Origin: Curtobacterium sp. MCBA15_001
Lineage (GTDB): Bacteria > Actinomycetota > Actinomycetes > Actinomycetales > Microbacteriaceae
Reading direction: 5' to 3'
DNA: 64,000 bases
Assembly: GCF_001864835.1 (NCBI RefSeq)
Contig: NZ_MJGI01000027.1
Coordinates: 105,287 to 169,286, forward strand
The position numbers were made by a program, and so were the translations under genes. The notes under the pieces were generated by a model that made no database searches, was not told the origin of the DNA, and saw only the letters and a program-made list of their open reading frames with translations. Positions 58,760 through 64,000 of the stretch are shown piece after piece; position 1 is the first letter of the stretch; every line of letters starts with the position of its first letter.

Positions 58760-59656
58760 TCAGGAGGCGCGATCCAGTGCGGCCATGCTCGCTCGGTCAA
58801 GGACGACGTCGCTCACGGCGAGGTTTGCTTCGAGATGTGCGGGGTTCGCTGTGCCAGAGATCACGAAGGTGTTGGGTGCGTGGTGCAGAAGCCACGCCAG
58901 GCCGATCTGAGCGGGTGACCATCCCGACGCCTCTGCGATAGCCCGTACAACCTGCTGGTCGGTGACTCGCGGTTGGCCTGGGTGGCGATTTCCGAGGGGG
59001 AAAAACGGCACCCATGCGACGCCTTCGTCGCGACAGAGTTCGAGCATCGGCTCGTCCCTACGTTCGAGCAGGCTGTAGGAGTTCTGAACGCAAGCAATAC
59101 CAAGAGGGAGGGCGTGCTGCAACTCGTCGAACGTGACGTTGCTCAGTCCGATCGCACCGATCTTGCCAGCGTCCCGGAGATCGCGTAGTGCAGCAAGCTG
59201 CGCATCGAGATCCACTCGTTGTTCCGCGGGGACCTCCGGATTGACCCCAGGTCGGCGGAGGTTCATCGCACCGATCTGCTCGACTCCCAACGTGGTGAGT
59301 TGTGTCTCCACGCTGGCCGTGATCTGGTTCGGCTGCTGCGCCAGCACCATTCCACCGGCGGGGTTCGGGTCGGCGCCGATCTTGCTGGCGATAAGGACAC
59401 CGTCGGACGGACGGATGGCGTCGTGCAGGATCTGGTTCACGGCTCCGCCGCCGTAGAACTCCGCGGTGTCGACATGGTCGACGCCCAGCTCGATCGCACG
59501 CCGAACGAGCGCGACACCCTGGGCGCGATCTTCTGTAAGCCGGGCGAGTTCCATCGCGCCGTAGCCGATCCGAGCAACAGCGCGGCCACCGAGGCTGCCG
59601 ACCCCTCCCGGCCGCTTCGTTGCATCGCTGCGTGAGGGTGTGTTCGTGCCAGTCAT
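58760..59656 (-). CDS. Aldo/keto reductase
   Basis: NAD(P)H-dependent TIM-barrel reductase of 298 aa. Catalytic Asp and Tyr in HVDTAEFYGGG, Lys in LIASKIG. At the usual catalytic His the sequence is MNLRRPG (Asn), as in the YdbC-like branch. The cofactor end is FVISGTANPAHLEANL. ATG at 59654-59656. It is divergent from a TetR regulator with two CGGAG-type dyads between, so it is likely induced by an aldehyde or quinone-like ligand. Confidence 0.92.
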   Translation of the reverse strand: MTGTNTPSRSDATKRPGGVGSLGGRAVARIGYGAMELARLTEDRAQGVALVRRAIELGVDHVDTAEFYGGGAVNQILHDAIRPSDGVLIASKIGADPNPAGGMVLAQQPNQITASVETQLTTLGVEQIGAMNLRRPGVNPEVPAEQRVDLDAQLAALRDLRDAGKIGAIGLSNVTFDELQHALPLGIACVQNSYSLLERRDEPMLELCRDEGVAWVPFFPLGNRHPGQPRVTDQQVVRAIAEASGWSPAQIGLAWLLHHAPNTFVISGTANPAHLEANLAVSDVVLDRASMAALDRAS

Positions 59657-59683
59657 GAAACGCCGCCTTCATCTACCATAGGG

Positions 59684-59740
59684 TTATCGGAGGGCACTCC
59701 GGTAATACGACCGTAGCACTACCGGAGGGACCTCCGTTAT
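59684..59740. promoter_or_regulatory. Two TetR operator candidates between AKR and TetR genes
   Basis: Site 1 (59684-59705) has arms TTATCGGAG and CTCCGGTAA around GGCA. Site 2 (59719-59740) has perfect arms CGGAGG and CCTCCG around GA and overlaps the tetR start codon. The shared CGGAG-CTCCG core and the tandem layout indicate autoregulation and control of the divergent AKR gene. Confidence 0.65.
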
Positions 59741-60353
59741 GGCCTTGTCACGTCCAGTCCGACGCCCTGTTGGTGGGTTGCCGGTGCGAGCGCACGCCAT
59801 CCAGAACAGGGCACGGTTGATCACTGTCGCGCGGGCAGCCTTCACGGCAGGAGAGGTGGTGTCACTTGAGCGGATCGCCCGCGAGGCGGACGTCGGAATC
59901 GGCACGCTGTACCGACACTTTCCAACTCGGGAGGCTCTCGTCGTCGCTGTTTACAGCGAGGAACTGGACGCGGTCACCAGCTCAGCGGCCGGCCTCCTCG
60001 AGAAGAGTTCCGCCGCGGATGCTCTTGTGGCGTGGACGCGACGGTATGCCGATCTCGTCTTCGCCAAGAGGGAGATTCGGGACGTCCTCGTGGTCGCGGC
60101 GACCACTGAGGCTGGTGGCGTGCCGTCAGCGAGAGAACGAGTCACCGCCGTAATCGACGCCATCCTCACAGCAGGACGGGTCGACGGGACGCTCCGCGAC
60201 GACGTTGACACCAGTGACGTCGTTGCGCTGCTGCTTGGCGCGGTACTCGCCTCAGCGGCGATTAGCTCTCCCGAACCCCTGCATCGGCGGTTCGTCCTGA
60301 TTTGCGAAGCCGTCACAATTCATCGCGCATCGAGCGCCACCTCAGCACCCTGA
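59739..60353 (+). CDS. TetR/AcrR-family transcriptional regulator
   Basis: Repressor of 204 aa. HTH residues about 22-68 (NRARLITVARAAFTAGEVVS, LERIAREADVGIGTLYRHFP) and a helical ligand domain of the SbtR-like C-terminal type (ALVAWTRRYADLVFAKR). ATG 59739 lies ten bases after GGAGG, which is itself part of the second operator, so repressor binding would cover the ribosome-site DNA. Its likely target is the divergent aldo/keto reductase. Confidence 0.92.
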   Translation: MALSRPVRRPVGGLPVRAHAIQNRARLITVARAAFTAGEVVSLERIAREADVGIGTLYRHFPTREALVVAVYSEELDAVTSSAAGLLEKSSAADALVAWTRRYADLVFAKREIRDVLVVAATTEAGGVPSARERVTAVIDAILTAGRVDGTLRDDVDTSDVVALLLGAVLASAAISSPEPLHRRFVLICEAVTIHRASSATSAP

Positions 60354-60378
60354 AGCCCGCGCACCGCGGAGAGAACCA

Positions 60379-60406
60379 GTCTCGATAGACGATCGTCTAT
60401 CGAGAC
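60379..60406. promoter_or_regulatory. Perfect 28-bp palindrome between convergent genes
   Basis: Half-site GTCTCGATAGACGA followed directly by its reverse complement, with no spacer. The core TAGACGATCGTCTA has the form of a TetR-type operator. It lies between the 3' ends of the tetR and SDR genes, not at a promoter of either, so it is an orphan operator, a remnant of a lost promoter, or (less likely, having no loop) a terminator. Confidence 0.6.
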
Positions 60407-60512
60407 GTCCAAGAAAACACCGGGCGGCGCCTGTGATCTGCTCGGCCCATGGCCGAGCCCGCACCGGTCGCTCGGTTGAACGACGCGGGTGAGGGGCCTG
60501 TTCTCGATTCCC

Positions 60513-61313
60513 CTAGTGCCGATCGGCCGATGGGCGGACGGCGAGGTTGGAGGTGGTGTGCCCTCCGTCGACAGCCAGCGTCTGCCCGGTGACGAACGCG
60601 GCGGCCGAGCTCAGCAGGAACACCACCGCGTCGCCGACCTCGGCGCCGGTCCCAGTGCGGCCCAGGGGAACCGTTGCTCGGTACGTCTCGAACAAGACGC
60701 CGTCGCTGTGGGCGAGTTCGGTCGCCTCGGTGCGGGTCAGACCGGGCCGGACACCGTTCACACGGATGTTGCGGGGGCCGAGCTCTGCTGCCAAGGCGCG
60801 AGTGGCCGCATCGAGTGCTCCCTTCGCCGCCGCGTAGAGCGCCGTTGCCGGGCTGCCGACAGCAGACAATGTGGACGAGACGTTGACGATGCTCCCGCCT
60901 TCACGCATCACTGGCGCGGCCGCGCCGGACAGCAGCAGCGGTGCTCGGACGTCGAGTGACATCGTCAGGTCGATGTCACTCGCGCTGATCCGCTCGATCG
61001 GTGCGAAGTGCGCGGTGCCCGCGTTGTTGACCAACCCGTCGATCCGTCCATGGCGTTCCAGGGTCTGTGCGAGGACCTCGGTCGGCGCCGCCGGGTCGTT
61101 CAGGTCTGCCTGGATCCAGCTGGCAGCCTGCCCCAGCGTCGCGGCGTGCTCACGCAGTGCCTGACCGTCGCGGCCGACGAGGACGACTCGGGCTCCTGCT
61201 GCCGCGCAGCTGGCGCTGATCGCTGCGCCGAGGCCCTTCGAGCCTCCGGTGATGATGACGACCCGGTCGGTCAGTGCAGAGGTGGTGGACGGGAGTTGGG
61301 TGTGCATGCTCAT
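60513..61313 (-). CDS. Short-chain dehydrogenase/reductase (FabG-like)
   Basis: SDR of 266 aa. ITGGSKGLG near residue 22, NNAGTAHF, catalytic Ser in VNVSSTLSA, YAAAKGALDA with Tyr/Lys, and the C-terminal FVTGQTLAVDGGH. ATG 61311-61313 has AGGAAG upstream; the much longer frame is rejected. It is divergent from the DHA2 exporter with a dyad between, so the pair may respond to one toxic compound. Confidence 0.92.
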   Translation of the reverse strand: MSMHTQLPSTTSALTDRVVIITGGSKGLGAAISASCAAAGARVVLVGRDGQALREHAATLGQAASWIQADLNDPAAPTEVLAQTLERHGRIDGLVNNAGTAHFAPIERISASDIDLTMSLDVRAPLLLSGAAAPVMREGGSIVNVSSTLSAVGSPATALYAAAKGALDAATRALAAELGPRNIRVNGVRPGLTRTEATELAHSDGVLFETYRATVPLGRTGTGAEVGDAVVFLLSSAAAFVTGQTLAVDGGHTTSNLAVRPSADRH

Positions 61314-61521
61314 GGCGGCTTCCTGTGCTCGGAACGCACGCCAGCCACCACTCGCGACGTCGGTCGACGCGGGGTCAACGGGGCTGGATGCGAGGGTTTC
61401 CAGCCCCGGACCGCCCGAGCAGGGCGACCGCTTCACGAAGGTGAACGAGTCGATCGTAGCGCTGCCGAGGCGGTCCGCAGGTCGGGCGACCGGCCCGGGT
61501 GTGGGGTACCCTGATGGTCTG

Positions 61522-61537
61522 ACCGATTCCGATCGGT
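61522..61537. promoter_or_regulatory. Operator candidate upstream of the DHA2 exporter
   Basis: ACCGAT-TCCG-ATCGGT is a perfect 6-bp inverted repeat 80 bp upstream of the exporter start and about 210 bp upstream of the SDR start. No regulator gene is adjacent, so the binder is unknown. Confidence 0.5.
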
Positions 61538-61577
61538 GTGGTCGACCTGCTGTTCCAGCGCAGTCGATCCGAGGCTG

Positions 61578-61615
61578 AAAACCTCCGGCATTCCCAATCG
61601 AAGCCCGGAGGTTTT
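61578..61615 (+). promoter_or_regulatory. Leader hairpin sequestering the exporter's Shine-Dalgarno
   Basis: AAAACCTCCGG (61578-61588) pairs perfectly with CCGGAGGTTTT (61605-61615) around a 16-base loop. The right arm contains the GGAGG ribosome site, six bases before the ATG at 61618, and ends in TTTT like a terminator. Translation, or transcription into the gene, would need this stem to open, which points to attenuation control. Confidence 0.65.
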
Positions 61616-61617
61616 CC

Positions 61618-63084
61618 ATGGCCATGTCGTCGCGGACCGCGCCCAGCACATCCGCATCTCCCAAGCGTTGGTGGGCGCTCGTCGTCCTCGCGCTCACCCA
61701 ACTCGTCGTGGTGCTCGACGGCACCATCGTCACCATCGCCCTGCCGCAGGCGCAGCAGGAACTCGGCCTCAGCGACCTCGAACGCCAGTGGGTCGTGACC
61801 GCCTACGCCCTCGCGTTCGGTGCCCTCCTGCTCTTGGGCGGTCGGGTCGCGGACTACTGGGGGCGCAAGCGCACCTTCATGGTCGGCATGCTCGGTTTCG
61901 GTGCGGCTTCCGCGTTCGGCGGCCTCGCCCAGAACGGCACCGAACTGATCGTGGCCCGAGGCCTCCAGGGCGTCTTCGCAGCCCTGCTCGCCCCGGCTGC
62001 TCTGGCTCTGCTGACCGTGACCTTCCCGAGCGGTCGGGAGCGGAACACCGCCTTCGCGGTCTTCGGAGCGGTCGCGGGCGCTGGTGCGGCCGTGGGACTC
62101 GTGCTCGGCGGTGTGCTCACCGAGTTCGCCGACTGGCGTTGGTGCTTGCTCGTGAACGTGTTCTTCGTGGTCGTGGGACTCGTCGGCGGGATGCTGCTGG
62201 TGACGGAGTCCCAGACCGCAGGCAACAACCGTTACGACCTGATCGGGGCCGTCACGGTCACGATCGGGCTGGGTTCGCTGGTGTACGGGTTCAGCCTCGC
62301 CGAGCAGGGCTGGGGCCAGATCCAGACGGTCGGGTTCCTCGCCCTGGGTGCCGGTCTGCTGGTGCTCTTCGTGGTCATCGAGAGCCGTGTGGCGCAGCCG
62401 TTGCTGCCGCTCCGGGTCGTCGCCGACTCGGTTCGCGGTGGCGCGTTCCTGGTCCAGATGATCGTCGGCAGCGTGATGATCGGGGCCATGCTCTACGTCT
62501 CGTTCCACCTGCAGATCGTGCTCGGGATGGACCCGCTGCTCGCCGGCCTGGCGACGCTGCCGATCACGCTGAGCATCATGGTCATGGTGCCGGTGGCGAC
62601 GAAGCTGCTGTCCACCATCGGCCCGCGCCCCATGATGATCGGCGGACCGCTGGTCTCCGCCGTCGGCCTCGCCTACCTCAGCCGTGTCACGGCCGACGGC
62701 TCGTACCTGGTGCAGGTGCTGCCGGCGTTGATCGTGCTGGGTCTCGGCATGGCGTTCGTCTTCGTCCCGCTGCAGAACCTCGCGCTGACGGGTGTCGAGC
62801 CGCAAGACGCCGGCGCTGCCTCGGCCACGCTGAACTCGGCGTTGCAGATCGGTGGGTCGATCGGTCTGTCGGTCTTCACCGCCCTCTACGCCGCACGCGT
62901 GGCCGACTTCGGCGCCGGCGGGTCACAACTTGACGCGTTCACCAGCGGGTACTCCGTCGCGTTCCTCGCTGCGGCGATCGGACTGGTGCTCGCATCGATC
63001 ATCGCGGCCGTGTTCATCCGTGGTTCGAAGTCCGAGCTGCTGCCCCAGGTGTCCGACACCGAGGCAGCGGTGTACGTGCACTGA
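61618..63084 (+). CDS. DHA2-family (EmrB/QacA-type) MFS multidrug exporter
   Basis: Inner-membrane drug:proton antiporter of 488 aa with about 14 helices. Motifs: LVVVLDGTIVTIALPQAQQE (helix 1 motif D1), GGRVADYWGRKRTF (motif A) and GAVAGAGAAVGLVLGG (motif C, antiporter). ATG 61618 uses the GGAGG inside the leader hairpin. The last bases are six before the glycosylase start, making a two-gene unit. Likely substrates are cationic drugs or antibiotics (inference). Confidence 0.94.
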   Translation: MAMSSRTAPSTSASPKRWWALVVLALTQLVVVLDGTIVTIALPQAQQELGLSDLERQWVVTAYALAFGALLLLGGRVADYWGRKRTFMVGMLGFGAASAFGGLAQNGTELIVARGLQGVFAALLAPAALALLTVTFPSGRERNTAFAVFGAVAGAGAAVGLVLGGVLTEFADWRWCLLVNVFFVVVGLVGGMLLVTESQTAGNNRYDLIGAVTVTIGLGSLVYGFSLAEQGWGQIQTVGFLALGAGLLVLFVVIESRVAQPLLPLRVVADSVRGGAFLVQMIVGSVMIGAMLYVSFHLQIVLGMDPLLAGLATLPITLSIMVMVPVATKLLSTIGPRPMMIGGPLVSAVGLAYLSRVTADGSYLVQVLPALIVLGLGMAFVFVPLQNLALTGVEPQDAGAASATLNSALQIGGSIGLSVFTALYAARVADFGAGGSQLDAFTSGYSVAFLAAAIGLVLASIIAAVFIRGSKSELLPQVSDTEAAVYVH

Positions 63085-63089
63085 GCGCC

Positions 63090-63932
63090 GTGTCGCGACT
63101 CGAGACCGTCCACGACGTCGTCGGGCCCTGGTCGCTCGCCACCAGCAGGCGGTTTTGGGAGGGCTTCACCCCCGGCAGGCTCGCGTCCCAGACGCAGGCA
63201 CCGGGCATCCACACCACCTTCCTGTGCGACACCGACTGGCAGCGGGTGGACGCCGTCATCACCCAAGACGGGCCGTCCGTCCACATCGTGGTCGATGGCA
63301 CCGGGGATCTGGATGCCGCGACCGACCAGGTCCGCCGGCTGCTGTCGATCGACATCGACGGACGCAGCTGGCCCGACGTCGCGATGCGCGACGGGGTCAT
63401 CGCGGAGGCGCAGGCGCAGCTCCGTGGCTTCCGTCCGTGCGGCTTCTTCTCGCCCTACGAGGCCGCCGTCTGGTCGGTGCTGTCGCAACGCCTGCAAATC
63501 CGGCAGGCGGCCGCGATCAAGACACGGCTCACACAGCAGCTCGGCGACGACGGAGCCTTCCCGTCTCCTGCCGCGCTGTTCGCGGAATCACTGGTCCTGC
63601 CCGGACGCAAGGCGGAGTACCTGCACGCGATCGCCGAGGCCGCGCTCGACGGCAGACTCTCCGGCTCGTTCCTCCGATCGATGCCGTCGGCTGAGGCGTT
63701 CGTGCAGGTGCAGGGCATCCTGGGGATGGGACCGTTCTCGGCCGAGCTCGTGGTGATTCGCGGCGCGAACTTCCCCGACGTGCTGCCACACCACGAAGGC
63801 AAGCTGAGCGACGAAATCACGAGACGATACGGAACCGATCGCTCCTTCGATGAGATCACCGAGGCGTGGAAGCCGTATCGCTCCTGGGCCACGGTGCACC
63901 TGCGCGCGCTGCGAGCCGCAGAGGGCAGATGA
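63090..63932 (+). CDS. AlkA-like DNA-3-methyladenine glycosylase (HhH-GPD family)
   Basis: Base-excision repair protein of 280 aa with an N-terminal AlkA-like beta domain and the helix-hairpin-helix core (FRPCGFFSPYEAAVWSVLSQ; QGILGMGPFSAELVVIRGAN). It ends in the AlkA-like AWKPYRSWATVHLRAL. At the position of AlkA's catalytic Asp (LPDD) this protein has LPHHE, so activity may differ; related actinobacterial proteins also vary there. GTG 63090 follows the exporter stop by five bases. An alkylation-repair role is inferred. Confidence 0.85.
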   Translation: MSRLETVHDVVGPWSLATSRRFWEGFTPGRLASQTQAPGIHTTFLCDTDWQRVDAVITQDGPSVHIVVDGTGDLDAATDQVRRLLSIDIDGRSWPDVAMRDGVIAEAQAQLRGFRPCGFFSPYEAAVWSVLSQRLQIRQAAAIKTRLTQQLGDDGAFPSPAALFAESLVLPGRKAEYLHAIAEAALDGRLSGSFLRSMPSAEAFVQVQGILGMGPFSAELVVIRGANFPDVLPHHEGKLSDEITRRYGTDRSFDEITEAWKPYRSWATVHLRALRAAEGR

Positions 63933-64000
63933 TCCTTCCGGGAGGCGTTCTACTGGCTCGCGATTCTGTTCACCTTCGCCCTCGGGACCGCCGCCGGTGA
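63933..64000 (+). pseudogene. Decapitated fragment of a COG4705-type membrane protein (runs off window)
   Basis: Directly after the glycosylase stop, in the same frame, the sequence reads SFREAFYWLAILFTFALG then TAAG. This is the mid-protein FYWxxhhFTFALGTA helix of COG4705 membrane-anchored proteins. No start codon precedes it, so the 5' half has been deleted. What follows lies outside the window. Confidence 0.5.

Noticed and set aside
61538..61798. Possible leader peptide frame before the DHA2 exporter
   Set aside because: It begins with GTG without a ribosome site and does not stop before the exporter, so it is not a clean leader ORF. The hairpin is reported without it.
1..64000. tRNA, rRNA and CRISPR features
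   Set aside because: I looked for cloverleaf-type sequences, rRNA cores and regularly spaced repeats by eye and saw none. A tRNAscan or CRISPR search would be needed to exclude them formally.

Overview
The window is high-GC DNA from an actinomycete. Frequent GTG starts, GTGA/ATGA gene overlaps, leaderless-looking starts and the gene families all fit Microbacteriaceae, and a Curtobacterium-like plant or litter bacterium is my best guess. That assignment is inference; there is no rRNA or other strong taxonomic marker here. I see no tRNA, rRNA or CRISPR array. The region is accessory in character: about a dozen small regulator-plus-target islands, several gene remnants, and one intact-ended insertion sequence.

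Layout. 1-6461: organic-acid catabolism (partial aldehyde dehydrogenase, CitMHS transporter, GntR repressor, monooxygenase-like protein, Ldh2-type dehydrogenase, long GAPDH), with two GGTATACC operator-like sites. 7068-8943: CGNR regulator and a divergent MFS gene. 9334-21209: metal island. It holds a copZ-copD/ctaG-copA operon, a BlaI/CopY repressor with an M56 membrane protease, and a divergent DUF5134-PepSY-metal-chelate ABC transporter-DJ-1 operon. Three TCTAC-N5-GTAGA sites tie the parts together, and a decayed IS3 orfA follows. 21716-29865: BKACE-like enzyme, MFS/GntR pair, truncated HNH, M55 peptidase, and TetR with two dehydrogenases. 30129-40699: a glucan locus (secreted GH87 alpha-1,3-glucanase with three CBM-like modules, LacI regulator, GH13 glucosidase, sugar ABC transporter), then a lactate/malate dehydrogenase. 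41493-43876: an adenosine deaminase/oxidoreductase pair with an orphan LacI-type operator.

44281-48647 is the most novel part. It is a tightly overlapped seven-gene minus-strand operon of unrecognised proteins built by internal duplication: two homologous proteins of about 342 aa, three small related proteins, and one fusion of the small domain to an HTH plus MbcA/ParS-like antitoxin C-terminus. It is a candidate undescribed toxin-antitoxin, defence or regulatory system.

48853-53794 holds small membrane proteins, two acetyltransferases, a PIN-domain remnant, a membrane-anchored LuxR regulator and a HAD phosphatase. 54092-57123 is a 3.0-kb IS3/IS150-type element with near-perfect terminal repeats and GTC target duplications. 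It carries two passenger genes, and its transposase has an in-frame amber codon. 57217-64000 contains MarR/hydrolase, AKR/TetR and SDR/MFS pairs with clear palindromic operators, a hairpin that pairs with the Shine-Dalgarno of a DHA2 exporter, a DNA glycosylase and a decapitated membrane-protein fragment at the edge.
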